This document shows positions 29,638-38,715 of a stretch of 64,000 nucleotides of DNA, one piece after another (position 1 is the stretch's first letter; each line of letters begins with the position of its first letter). Source of the DNA: Terriglobia bacterium (GTDB lineage Bacteria > Acidobacteriota > Terriglobia > Versatilivoradales > Versatilivoraceae); assembly GCA_022452285.1 (NCBI GenBank), contig JAKUNG010000017.1, positions 5,001 to 69,000 on the forward strand, in the 5' to 3' direction. The notes beneath the pieces are model-generated. The model saw only the letters and a program-made list of their open reading frames with translations. It did no database searches and was not told the origin of the DNA. Position numbers and translations under genes: made by a program.

Positions 29638-30624
29638 ATGAGAATTAGAGCGCAAAAACAATTAGTTTGGCTAATGAACGCAAAGTTTCGTTGGTTCTTT
29701 TTTTTAGTTATTTGGCCAGTTTTATTGTTTTCTTCAGAGTCCCAGTATTATAAAGAAGCTAAAGATTATTATGATCAGAAACAATATTTAATGGCTATGC
29801 TCTCAGCGCAGAAAGCTTTGGAAGAAAATCCTCAAAATGCGGACCATATTTTTTTCTATGGACTTGTGTTAACGGAGTTGCAGCAATTTACTGAAGCAGA
29901 GGAACATCTTCGTAAGGCTGTTAAGTTAAAGCCAGAAAACGCAGAATTTCATTATAGACTGGCAGCTCTTTTGTTACAGGAAAAAATGGCATTAAAAGCA
30001 ATGTTATCTTTGGATGGTCGGGACGACAATTCTTTGTTGGTGACTGGAACTGAGAAGGAGGCAATTAATTCTTTAAAGAAAGCAATCTCACTTAAGCCGA
30101 ATCATTTTAAGGCTCGCCTTCACCTAGGACGTGCTTACTATGATCAAAACTTGCACGATCTAGCTCGACGGGAGTTTTCAGCTGTTTCTGAAAAAGATGC
30201 TAGTTATCCTTGGCTTCACTACCACATTGCAATGCTGTATTCGAATGTTGGCAATGTAGAGGAGGCCATTAACGAATTACAGAGGGAGATTGAGCTTTAT
30301 CCAGAACATGCTCAGGCTCAACTGGAATTAGGTGAACTGTTTCTGAAGGTAAGTAAATTTGAGTTTGCCTTGAAACATTTGTTAACTGCTGACGAGCGTG
30401 AAGTAAACCCTGCCGATCTGAAATATGCTTTAGCAAAGGTATACAGAAATCTTGGAGATCAAGAGAAGTCAATAACTTTGGCCAAGGAATGCCTTAACGT
30501 AGACCCTCAATTTACGGATGCCCATTACCTATTAGGACAGATCTATCGTGAAATTGGCCAAATAGAATTGTCACGTCAATCCATGGAACTTTTTCAAAAA
30601 CTAAAAACCACTCCAGCCCGTTAG
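29638..30624 (+). CDS. Secreted tetratricopeptide-repeat protein (paralogue 1)
   Basis: TPR protein of about 328 aa with a hydrophobic export signal ending near the sequence LFSSESQYYKEA. About seven to eight TPR units follow, interrupted after the third by a short non-TPR insert (MLSLDGRDDNSLLV). The opening mature motif, EAKDYYDQKQYLMAMLSAQ, is shared with three other TPR proteins in this window. TPR arrays scaffold protein-protein contacts; with a CRTAC1 protein immediately upstream, the two are likely partners in the cell envelope. The start is uncertain: TTG at 29626, ATG at 29638 and ATG at 29674 are all in frame and none has a good ribosome binding site. Confidence 0.88.
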   Translation: MRIRAQKQLVWLMNAKFRWFFFLVIWPVLLFSSESQYYKEAKDYYDQKQYLMAMLSAQKALEENPQNADHIFFYGLVLTELQQFTEAEEHLRKAVKLKPENAEFHYRLAALLLQEKMALKAMLSLDGRDDNSLLVTGTEKEAINSLKKAISLKPNHFKARLHLGRAYYDQNLHDLARREFSAVSEKDASYPWLHYHIAMLYSNVGNVEEAINELQREIELYPEHAQAQLELGELFLKVSKFEFALKHLLTADEREVNPADLKYALAKVYRNLGDQEKSITLAKECLNVDPQFTDAHYLLGQIYREIGQIELSRQSMELFQKLKTTPAR

Positions 30625-30681
30625 ATTTTGTTTTTTGTTTAACGAACAAATTATTCCTCTAGTAATCTAAATCCTAGAATT

Positions 30682-31434
30682 TTAAAGAGCTCCAGAGTTA
30701 CGCTGAATCTCTTTCTTGTATTCTTCATGAGTTTTTGTTTTTGTTTGATTAATCTGGGCACTGCGGGCTCGATAGTCGAGTACAAAACCACGCCGGTTGA
30801 GCGGAGTTTTGTTGGGGCCGCTTCGATGTATGGTTAAAAAATGGTGAATGGACGCATCCCCGCGTTCAAGCAATGCAGGCACCTCAGGATATTTCAAGGG
30901 GTCAGGAGGTCCAGGAAGGGCCTTACTAAATAAGGGAAGGTTTGTTTTGATATGACTTAGTTCTCCTAGTTTATGACTACCTTTTATAAAGTGTACGGCT
31001 CCATTTTTTAAAGTTGTTTTATCTAGAGCGATCCAAAGGACTAAACCATAAGGTGACATATAGTTGAAGTAAGCATTTTCCTGATGAAAAAGAGCTGGAG
31101 ATCCTACCCGAGCTGGTTTGTAGAAGACCTCGGTGGTTAGGGGCTCTACGGGCTCTCCAAGACATGCCTCAAGCAGTTTTAGTGTTGCTGGTCTATTAAG
31201 TATCTTTTTAAAATACCTATCGTAAAGTTCCATTCTGGAAAACTGCTTGAGAGGACCACTCCATCCTGATTCGTAAACCACATGAATCTTGGGTACAGTA
31301 GGAAGAATTTTTAAAATGTAGCGATTGATTTCCCTTTCTAGTTCATCAACTGCACTCTTTTCAAGAAAATTCTTTACAATCACAAAGCCATCGTCTTGAA
31401 ACTTCTTAGCTACGTGATTAATCTTTAAGTTCAT
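30682..31434 (-). CDS. Phytanoyl-CoA dioxygenase (PhyH) family oxygenase
   Basis: Non-heme iron, 2-oxoglutarate-dependent oxygenase family, about 250 aa. The iron-binding region reads FHQENAYF, so the usual His-x-Asp is His-x-Glu here. The distal His and the 2-oxoglutarate Arg are in TIHRSGPNKTPLNRRGFVLDYR-like sequence near the C-terminus (HRSGPN, then RRG). The substrate is unknown. I start at ATG 31434 because AAGGGA lies 8 bases upstream; a longer frame begins at TTG 31482, overlapping the stop of the upstream gene. It follows the glycosidase-like lipoprotein gene on the same strand, so both are probably cotranscribed. Confidence 0.85.
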   Translation of the reverse strand: MNLKINHVAKKFQDDGFVIVKNFLEKSAVDELEREINRYILKILPTVPKIHVVYESGWSGPLKQFSRMELYDRYFKKILNRPATLKLLEACLGEPVEPLTTEVFYKPARVGSPALFHQENAYFNYMSPYGLVLWIALDKTTLKNGAVHFIKGSHKLGELSHIKTNLPLFSKALPGPPDPLKYPEVPALLERGDASIHHFLTIHRSGPNKTPLNRRGFVLDYRARSAQINQTKTKTHEEYKKEIQRNSGAL

Positions 31435-31478
31435 TTTTGATATCCCTTCTGATTGCGTGAGAAAAGGAAAAATACTGA

Positions 31479-33227
31479 TCAATCAGAAACATAATCAATT
31501 TTCAGACGCAGTCCATAAAGTTGTGTATGTGAGGCTGGTGTACGACGGGACTCTGGTCGTACCTTGCTTGGTTTATTGGGAGAGCTTTTAAGGGCCATAA
31601 CTACATAATTTTCCCCTTGTTTGAAAGGAGGAGTGTTAACGGGATAACTAATTATATACTCTTGTTCGCGAATTTTTTTCACGGTTGAATATCGGTTAAC
31701 AAGAGTTATTCCATTGACTCTGCAGACAACTGTTTCGGGATGTTCTAGCCCTCTTACATCAAGTACGAGATTCATGCCCTTTAATTTGCCATTCTTTTTG
31801 GCCAGTTTTAGATTTTCTCCCACAACTAAAGGTACTCTTGCTACAACTCCATGTTTAATTAGTCCAATCTTTCTAACAGGTAGGGGAGGCTTGCTAGAAA
31901 TATGACGATAGTAGTCAAAGACATTAGTACCAATGTTATCTACACAGAATAACTTGTTTTTCCAAAGTAAAGTCTGAGGTTCGCCAATGTCGACAAGACA
32001 AGCGTAGGATTGTGTTCGGATTTTCACTAAATCCTGTCCAGTTTTATATTCAAAAGGTGTCCCCAGATTCCACAAATAAATTCCATCGGCGCCAGATTGA
32101 AACCAATTAGTTGCTAAGGCTCTCACACCCTCTAGAAAAGACCCGCGTGATACGTTTTGAGCAGCTCCTTGGTTAATACAAGGATAAACAAGTACCCCAT
32201 GCTTATGTGCCAATTGAGTAAATTTTTTGGTGGGCAAACTAAAAGGAGAATAACCTCCACCCGCTATAAGAATGTCAACTAGGTCTTTTTTTACCCAGTG
32301 CGCTACATCAAGGCCTACATCGAGGGCTAATTTAAAACTGTCAGGTACTCGAGTAGCCAACAATAAAGGCCTTCCTCGTCGGTTTGCTTCTTTATCAGTC
32401 ATTTGGCGAATTCGTTCCATAAACCTCGTCATAATGTCTATTTGATTTTGATTAACAGGTTGACCGTGGAGAGTTTGGCTAAAGAAGACAGGATGACGAA
32501 TGAAATCTAACTCAAAACCATCCACATTGTATCTTTGTGCAACTTCTTCAATGATTTCATATTTTCGTTGTCGAACCGCTTTGTGAGAAAAGTCTTGAGC
32601 AGTGATATAAAGTTCCATTGAAGGTTGTTTGATACCTAGTGGATCAACTAAAAAGTGAGGGTGTTCTTTTTTCCAAAGAGTTAGACCTCCTCCAATAAAG
32701 CTATCGTGGACATCGTTCATTCGAACTGATGCAAAGATTTCCATTCCTTCTTTGTGGGCAAAATCTATGACTATTTGGAGAGGACCTCTTCCGGCTTGGA
32801 TTAATTCTTTAACATTAGAGGTAACTTTTGACCAATATTCTGGAGGCCCTCCATGGGCATCACCATAGATAGGTTGTAGCTTGCTATCATAAACGGGCGC
32901 ATCTGCCCAGCCACCTAAAATTGACCAAGAAATAGTATCAACTTGCGTTCCGACCAGAGGTTTAAGTCGACGTTTTAAGAAGCCTTCTGCCGTATTAGCA
33001 TCATTGCGGGAAAGTTCATATGTGTCATCATTAAAAATTATTCTTCGTTGTCTATCAGCTGCTGCAATTCTAGATTTTTTTTGGGTTGATAGAGAGGATT
33101 GTTGATCTAAAATCTTGTTAGTGCAGGAAGGTAAAATTAAGCTGAAAAGGAAAATGATTGAGAGTGAATACAATTTTGAAAGCCCTTTAGAGTTTGTTCT
33201 TAATAAGTCACGAGTGTTAATGCACAT
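31479..33227 (-). CDS. Family-10-like glycoside hydrolase lipoprotein
   Basis: Exported protein of 582 aa with a lipoprotein signal; the lipobox LPSC is near residue 35. The central region (about 90-400) resembles the GHL10 group of glycosidase-like TIM barrels: IFASVRMNDVHDSF, then YNVDGFELDFIRHP near 240 with acidic residues where the active site would be. The C-terminal 130 residues look like a beta-sandwich. Substrate unknown; presumed polysaccharide or peptidoglycan-related. The start ATG at 33227 has GGAAGG about 6 bases upstream. The PhyH gene follows directly on the same strand. It sits between two CRTAC1/TPR/cytochrome groups. Confidence 0.78.
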   Translation of the reverse strand: MCINTRDLLRTNSKGLSKLYSLSIIFLFSLILPSCTNKILDQQSSLSTQKKSRIAAADRQRRIIFNDDTYELSRNDANTAEGFLKRRLKPLVGTQVDTISWSILGGWADAPVYDSKLQPIYGDAHGGPPEYWSKVTSNVKELIQAGRGPLQIVIDFAHKEGMEIFASVRMNDVHDSFIGGGLTLWKKEHPHFLVDPLGIKQPSMELYITAQDFSHKAVRQRKYEIIEEVAQRYNVDGFELDFIRHPVFFSQTLHGQPVNQNQIDIMTRFMERIRQMTDKEANRRGRPLLLATRVPDSFKLALDVGLDVAHWVKKDLVDILIAGGGYSPFSLPTKKFTQLAHKHGVLVYPCINQGAAQNVSRGSFLEGVRALATNWFQSGADGIYLWNLGTPFEYKTGQDLVKIRTQSYACLVDIGEPQTLLWKNKLFCVDNIGTNVFDYYRHISSKPPLPVRKIGLIKHGVVARVPLVVGENLKLAKKNGKLKGMNLVLDVRGLEHPETVVCRVNGITLVNRYSTVKKIREQEYIISYPVNTPPFKQGENYVVMALKSSPNKPSKVRPESRRTPASHTQLYGLRLKIDYVSD

Positions 33228-33296
33228 TACAATCCTTCCAAATTAATTTATTTAATGAATAAAATGACGTCCAAAAAAATAAATGCAAAAAGTTTC

Positions 33297-34334
33297 TTAG
33301 TTGGTGTAAGAAGTTGTAATTTGATTTTTAAGTTGTTGAAATATTTTCATTTGCCTATTGCCAAGTTCTGTCTTGCCCGTCTGATAATAGAGTTCAGCCA
33401 GAAGTTGATGGACTATAGGGACGTCAGAAACTAGTTTCAAGCACTGGCGAATTTCTTCAATAGCTTTTTTATATTGACCTAGTTCTTTGTAAACCTTGGC
33501 CAATCCGTAGTGTAAATCAGGGAGCGAGACATTTTCTTGGTCAGCAGCTTGAAGTTGAATTAAGGCCTCATTTAATTTCCCAATCTGAAGTAGTAGATCT
33601 CCTAATTCTAATCGGGCTTGACCATGATTTGGATGATATTGAATTTCCTTTTGAAATGATTGAATAGCTTCCAAAAGTTTTCCAGCATCTAATTGGATTG
33701 TGGCTAAATGATAATGAACCCAAGGGTAGGTAGGGTCTTTTTCGGCAACTTTGGCAAATTCCTGAAATGCCCTATTTCTCATATTTTGTTCATGAAAAGT
33801 TCGTCCTAAATGCAATCGAGCCTTCAGGTGTTCTGGATCCAATTTAAGGGTATGTTGCAGAAGCTTAATGATTTCGTTAGTCTCATTATTCGTTTTTCCC
33901 ATCCCCATTCCGTTTGGTCCAAACAAAGCTTGAGTTTCTAATTGCTCCTGCATAAGCATAGCCGCCAAGCTATAGTGAAATTCTGCGTTGGTGGAATCTA
34001 GATCAACTGCCCTTTTCAGATGGACAGAGGCCTCACTGAATTGTTTAAGTTGAACCAAAATCAGTCCGTATAAATGGTGGAAATCAGAGTTTTTCTTTTC
34101 ATCATCGGTAACTCTTTGGGCTGCTATCATAGCTAGCAAGTATTCTTTCTTTTCAAACTTTTCTTGAGCCTCTCGAAAAGCTTGTGACTGAGATTCCATA
34201 GAAAACTTACTGACCGAAAAGACACTAAGAAATATTATAAACAAAGAGTTAGTCATCAAATTACTTTTCCAAAACCCATTTTTTTCTATTTTTTGGTTCA
34301 CTTTGAAATACCTGTTTTTGTTTCTAAAGGACAA
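33297..34334 (-). CDS. Secreted tetratricopeptide-repeat protein (paralogue 2)
   Basis: TPR protein of 345 aa, clearly related to the one at 29.6-30.6 kb. A hydrophobic signal (NSLFIIFLSVFSVSKF) is followed by the shared opening EAQEKFEKKEYLLAMIAAQ and about seven TPR units. The insert after the third TPR reads ALFGPNGMGMGKTNN. The start is TTG at 34334, only 11 bases after the stop of the heptaheme cytochrome gene, with GAGGA just upstream; an internal ATG at 34256 directly before the signal is the alternative. Cotranscription with the cytochrome suggests it is a dedicated periplasmic partner. Confidence 0.88.
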   Translation of the reverse strand: MSFRNKNRYFKVNQKIEKNGFWKSNLMTNSLFIIFLSVFSVSKFSMESQSQAFREAQEKFEKKEYLLAMIAAQRVTDDEKKNSDFHHLYGLILVQLKQFSEASVHLKRAVDLDSTNAEFHYSLAAMLMQEQLETQALFGPNGMGMGKTNNETNEIIKLLQHTLKLDPEHLKARLHLGRTFHEQNMRNRAFQEFAKVAEKDPTYPWVHYHLATIQLDAGKLLEAIQSFQKEIQYHPNHGQARLELGDLLLQIGKLNEALIQLQAADQENVSLPDLHYGLAKVYKELGQYKKAIEEIRQCLKLVSDVPIVHQLLAELYYQTGKTELGNRQMKIFQQLKNQITTSYTN

Positions 34335-34345
34335 GAATCCTCAAT

Positions 34346-35491
34346 TTATGGAGAATTATTTTCTGAAAGAATGCGTATCCAATGGTCAGCAAATTCAGAG
34401 TGGGTCATAAATCCTTTTTCGTAGGGCATATGGCATGTTGTACAGTCTTTTTTGGATATGGGGCAAGCTTGTAAGAGGGGATTCTTGGCTTGGTGGCATG
34501 TAAGACATTTAGTGTCATAAGCTCTAGGTTGCTGAACAAGATCTTCATGAGGATCGTGACAGGTGATGCATTGTAGTTTTCCTTTACTTTCTGTGTAGCA
34601 TCGGCTGAAAACTAACCTTTGACCTGGAAAACGAGCAGTTTGTTTGTCTCCCATATGCTTGGAAATAGTCTGTAAATCCGTGCCACCAGCAGGTACTCCA
34701 TGACATGCTCCACAGAAATAAATTTGTTCTATCGCTTTCATTTTTCCTGGATTTTTAATTGTATTAACAATTTGATGGTTATCACTCATCATTGCCTGAA
34801 TGTGTTTTTCTCCCGGACCGTGGCAACGTTCACAATGTACGCCCGCATTTTTGGGGTTCATTTCAATGGGTGGCAAATCAGCTTCTTGAGTGGTATGGCA
34901 AGCAAAACAATTTTCTTGTTGAGGTGGTGACATCCAGTCCGCTAAAGCCTCATAAGTGTCCTCCACCTGTTTTTCCAATCCTGTGGTAACATCTAAACCA
35001 CTAGTTTTTTGATACCAACTTACCCGGCTTTGCCCATAATTACCTTTATCTGTTAATCCTACGAAAGTTACCCCTTTTCTCCCAGCACCTAATCCCCACA
35101 AAAGATGCATCCTATTGCTTTCATTTTCCTTGGTAGCGATGAGATCTAGGACAAAGTTTTTGTTAGGGGATTTTTCGATTTGATATTTAACATTATTTTG
35201 TTTGTCGAAGAATTGAAGGGGTATGGCTTTAAGTAGTTCTGGTATAGATTCTACTTTTCTTAAGGTACGAGCGTGTCCACTATTTATTTGGGTAGTGAAT
35301 ATGTTTTTATGGCAGTTGGTGCATTGGTTTGATCCAACAAAGTTATTTTCCTCAGATAGAAGTGGATTTCCTAAAAGAGAATGAAGCGGATTAAGTAATT
35401 CTAATAAAAGCAAAACACAGAAAATTGATCTATTGTTTGAAAAAATCAAATGAATCAGTTGAATTAGTTGGAGTCTCTTACAGTTTGCCAT
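34346..35491 (-). CDS. Heptaheme c-type cytochrome (cytochrome c554-like), paralogue 1
   Basis: Exported multiheme cytochrome of 381 aa. Seven CxxCH motifs are present: CTNCH, CFACH, CERCH, CGACH, CITCH, CLTCH and CTTCH. Between the first and second there is a block of about 140 residues containing LLWGLGAGRKGVTFVG and GQSRVSWYQK that is also found in the cytochrome at 38.7-39.9 kb. The first heme region (FVGSNQCTNCHKNIF) resembles the cytochrome c554 family. A hydrophobic N-terminal segment (about 22-40) serves as signal or anchor. Function is presumably electron transfer, or possibly a redox reaction in the periplasm; the substrate is unknown. Paired with the TPR gene 11 bases downstream. 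Confidence 0.92.
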   Translation of the reverse strand: MANCKRLQLIQLIHLIFSNNRSIFCVLLLLELLNPLHSLLGNPLLSEENNFVGSNQCTNCHKNIFTTQINSGHARTLRKVESIPELLKAIPLQFFDKQNNVKYQIEKSPNKNFVLDLIATKENESNRMHLLWGLGAGRKGVTFVGLTDKGNYGQSRVSWYQKTSGLDVTTGLEKQVEDTYEALADWMSPPQQENCFACHTTQEADLPPIEMNPKNAGVHCERCHGPGEKHIQAMMSDNHQIVNTIKNPGKMKAIEQIYFCGACHGVPAGGTDLQTISKHMGDKQTARFPGQRLVFSRCYTESKGKLQCITCHDPHEDLVQQPRAYDTKCLTCHQAKNPLLQACPISKKDCTTCHMPYEKGFMTHSEFADHWIRILSENNSP

Positions 35492-35941
35492 TCTCTTTAG
35501 TATGATGAGGAATTAGATTGGTCCTATTCTTATAAAGAAGGATTATTTGGGAGATTAATTAAAGGTTTTCAGATCTCCCCAGAAAAATTTTACACCAACA
35601 TGCAGACATGGCAAGGTTAATATAATGATTAGAAAATCTTTAAACAAATATAGTAGCGCAGCAAGAGAAAACTCTCGGAGAAATTTTATTTAAGTAGCGG
35701 CTAGGCTTTTGTCTGACCTTTTAGAAAAAGAATCGAGATTGATTATTAAAATATTTTGATTTGAATGGGTTTTAGAGTGATATTTGGGATAATTACGGTG
35801 TGGTCAAAGATCCATGTTATTATTCTTTTTTAACTCTAGTGGCAAATGATCGGTACATTAGAAATGGAATCTGATTTTCATGATAACTGATGAAAACTGC
35901 GAGCGATCAGCAATATTCAGAAAGGTCATTAATGATTTACA
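35492..35941. other. Divergent intergenic region
   Basis: 450 AT-rich bases between the heptaheme cytochrome gene and the second CRTAC1 gene, which point away from each other. It must contain both promoters. No ORF, RNA gene or clear palindrome was seen. Confidence 0.45.
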
Positions 35942-37645
35942 ATGATTAAGTTCCTCTTGATTTTTATAACTGGCCTTCTCATCTATCTTCAAGCTCCAGT
36001 TGGAGACGATCGGATTAGTCCAATAAAATCTTTATCTTCAATATTTTTTAAAGATATTGCAAAAAAAGCTGGACTGAATTTTCAACATTTTAGTGGTAGT
36101 CCAGAAAAGCAGTATATATTGGAGAGCATGAGTGGTGGTGTGGCTTGGATCGATTTTAATCGTGATGGGTTCATTGATCTTTACCTTGTTAACGGAGGCC
36201 ACTGGAACGAACTACTTGAGGGGAAGCGTAGTGTTTCTAATGCTCTTTTTCAAAATAATGGTGATGGAACCTTCACTAATGTTACTCAAAAAGCTGGGTT
36301 GAGTAGTCGCTACTGGGGTATGGGAGTTGCCGCTGGAGATTACAATAACGATAACTGGGTGGATTTATTCGTCTGTAACTATGATTCCAACACTTTATAC
36401 CGCAACAATGGAAATGGAACGTTTACTGATGTAACAACTGAAGCAAATCTGGGGGATAAACGCTGGGCGGTTAGTGCTGCTTTTGGAGATTATGATGCTG
36501 ATGGGTGGGTAGATCTTTATGTTACTAACACAGTTCAATTTGATTACCAAAAGCCTGATCCAATGGACTGTCACTATCGTGGCATTACAGTGCAGTGCGG
36601 CCCCTTAGGCATGAGGGGTGATTCAGACATCCTTTATAGGAATAGGGGGAATGGTACTTTTGAGGATGTCAGTGAGAAAACTGGGGTAGGTAATGTGATC
36701 CCTTCCTATGGCCTTGGAGTTGTTTGGAGTGATTTTGATAATGATGGTGATCAAGATATATATGTTGCAAATGACCAAATGGCTAATTTTCTTTTTGAGA
36801 ATAAGGGCAATGGAACCTTTGAGGAAATAGGCTTACTTGCTGGAGCTGCTTTCAGTGATGATGGTACTGCTCAGGGTAGTATGGGTGTTGATTTTGGAGA
36901 CTACGATCGTGACGGTTTACTAGATATCTTCTTGACTCACTTTTCTGATGATTACAATACTCTCTTGCGTAACCTAGGAAAGGGAAGATTTAGAGATGTG
37001 ACTCGAGCAGCTAGCTTGACCTTTAATAGTTGGCCAATGGTTGGTTGGGGTACGGGTTTTGTAGACTTAGACAACGATGGTTGGGAAGATATTTTTGCTG
37101 CCAATGGTCATGTTTTTCCTCAGGTAGACGACTACAAGGTTGGTATGAGTTTTCATCAACGGAGCCAGGTTTTTCATAATCTGCGCAATGGTAAATTTGA
37201 AGAGATCTCAGCCGGACTTAACAAAGTAAAAACTTGGTCAAGTCGAGGGGTGGCATTTGCTGACTTTGACAACGACGGAGATATGGATGTGGCGGTAAAC
37301 AATCTTGATGGACAACCATGGCTCTTGCAAAATGAACAAGGTAACCAAGTTGGGAACTGGATTCTTTTAACTTTAGAAGGGGTTCAGTCAAATCGGAGCG
37401 CAATTGGTGCAAGGGCATATGTCAGGATAGGTTCAAAAACGCAAATGAGGGAAATTCGTGGGGGTTCCAGTTACCAATCAACGCATGACTTTAGAGTGCA
37501 TTTTGGACTCGCGAACGCCAAAAATATTGACACGCTTACAATTCGCTGGGTAGATGGTACAGTACAAGAATTTCAAAACATAAAAGCTAACCAATTTTAT
37601 CACCTGAAAGAGGGTGGCACCTTGGAATTAACTAACCTTCCTTAG
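35942..37645 (+). CDS. CRTAC1-family secreted FG-GAP/VCBS protein with ASPIC/UnbV domain (paralogue 2)
   Basis: Near-equal-length (567 aa) paralogue of the protein at 27.8 kb, alignable over its whole length. Signal peptide at 1-20. Propeller loops of the DxDxDG type include DYNNDNWVDLFVCN, DYDADGWVDLYVTN and DFDNDGDMDVAVNN. The pair of cysteines in MDCHYRGITVQCGPLG is conserved in both paralogues. The C-terminal ASPIC/UnbV domain contains EIRGGSSYQSTHDFRVHFGL. No enzymatic role is known for the family. A TPR gene follows 33 bases later, as in the first copy. ATG at 35942 has no strong ribosome binding site. Confidence 0.93.
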   Translation: MIKFLLIFITGLLIYLQAPVGDDRISPIKSLSSIFFKDIAKKAGLNFQHFSGSPEKQYILESMSGGVAWIDFNRDGFIDLYLVNGGHWNELLEGKRSVSNALFQNNGDGTFTNVTQKAGLSSRYWGMGVAAGDYNNDNWVDLFVCNYDSNTLYRNNGNGTFTDVTTEANLGDKRWAVSAAFGDYDADGWVDLYVTNTVQFDYQKPDPMDCHYRGITVQCGPLGMRGDSDILYRNRGNGTFEDVSEKTGVGNVIPSYGLGVVWSDFDNDGDQDIYVANDQMANFLFENKGNGTFEEIGLLAGAAFSDDGTAQGSMGVDFGDYDRDGLLDIFLTHFSDDYNTLLRNLGKGRFRDVTRAASLTFNSWPMVGWGTGFVDLDNDGWEDIFAANGHVFPQVDDYKVGMSFHQRSQVFHNLRNGKFEEISAGLNKVKTWSSRGVAFADFDNDGDMDVAVNNLDGQPWLLQNEQGNQVGNWILLTLEGVQSNRSAIGARAYVRIGSKTQMREIRGGSSYQSTHDFRVHFGLANAKNIDTLTIRWVDGTVQEFQNIKANQFYHLKEGGTLELTNLP

Positions 37646-37678
37646 ATTAGAAAAATGGTTTTGAGGAGATACTGATTT

Positions 37679-38695
37679 TTGAACAAGAAGAGTTCTTTTT
37701 TATATAGGCCACTGTTTATAAAGCACCTACTGAACAGATTAGTTTTGTCAGGTTTCTTAGTGCTTTGTGGAGGTCAATTACTAGCTGAATCAATTCATTT
37801 TATCGAAGCAAAAAAACATTTTGACAATGAAGAATACTTGTTGGCAATGCTGTCTGCTCAACAAGCTGTGGAGGAAGACGGAGAACAAGCGAGCTATCGT
37901 CACTTGTACGGTGTGATACTGACTGAATTGAAACAGTTTTCTGAAGCCGAGAGCCATTTAAGGAAAGCTGTATCATTGGACCCTGGAAATGCAGAATTTC
38001 AATATCGTTTGGGATCGACTTTATTGGATCAGAGTCAAGCAGCTATGATATTAAAAAGTATGAGGGTTGGCTTAAATTTTTCAAGGAGTGAGGGAATTGA
38101 TACGGAAGGGTTGCAGGCGCTGGAAAAAAGTGTAGAACTGGATGGAAACCACTTGGAAGCTCGAGTCCGACTGGGGAAAGCATACACGGATCAAAACAGA
38201 TTTGATGAGACTCTTATTCAATTTAAAACGGTTGCTCAAAAAGCTCCGCGATATCCTCAAATACACTCCTACTTGGCTGTTCTTTACCTCGAGTTAGGGA
38301 TGGCGATTAAAGCTATTCAGGAATTGACTACTGAAGTCAAATATTATCCCGACGATGCTATGTCACATCTTGATCTTGGAGATCTTTTGTTGCAGTTAGC
38401 TCAACCCAAGCTGGCTTTGAAACACCTGCTTATAACTGAAGAGAAAAGTCCAGACACTCCTGACCTTCATTATGCCTTAGCCAAAGCTTACCGCAGCCTA
38501 AAGCAACCAAGAAAGGCTTTAGCCTCAGCACTGAAATGTGTCGAGCTTGCACCAGAGTCTCTTTCACCTAGGTACCTCTTGTCACAGCTTTATCATCAAA
38601 ATAATCAAATTGATAAGGCACGAGAGGAATTAAAAATTGCAGATAAATTGAAGAACCGACTAACTAAGACCTATCGACCTCCGAAGGCCATGTAA
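37679..38695 (+). CDS. Secreted tetratricopeptide-repeat protein (paralogue 3)
   Basis: TPR protein of 338 aa with a signal peptide ending LLAES, after which the shared opening EAKKHFDNEEYLLAMLSAQ begins. About seven TPR units follow. The insert after the third unit contains MILKSMRVGL, similar to MKELRTGIG in the TPR protein at 40.1 kb, so these two form a subgroup. The start is TTG at 37679, fixed by GAGGAG 10 bases upstream; no ATG is available near the signal. It is 33 bases downstream of the CRTAC1 gene and convergent with a heptaheme cytochrome gene 20 bases away. Confidence 0.88.
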   Translation: MNKKSSFLYRPLFIKHLLNRLVLSGFLVLCGGQLLAESIHFIEAKKHFDNEEYLLAMLSAQQAVEEDGEQASYRHLYGVILTELKQFSEAESHLRKAVSLDPGNAEFQYRLGSTLLDQSQAAMILKSMRVGLNFSRSEGIDTEGLQALEKSVELDGNHLEARVRLGKAYTDQNRFDETLIQFKTVAQKAPRYPQIHSYLAVLYLELGMAIKAIQELTTEVKYYPDDAMSHLDLGDLLLQLAQPKLALKHLLITEEKSPDTPDLHYALAKAYRSLKQPRKALASALKCVELAPESLSPRYLLSQLYHQNNQIDKAREELKIADKLKNRLTKTYRPPKAM

Positions 38696-38715
38696 ACTCA
38701 AGAACTTTTTGAAGA

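Noticed and set aside
30625-30681. Hairpin TTTGTT/AACAAA between convergent TPR and PhyH genes
   Set aside because: Six A-T-rich pairs with no T tract on either side; too weak to call a terminator.
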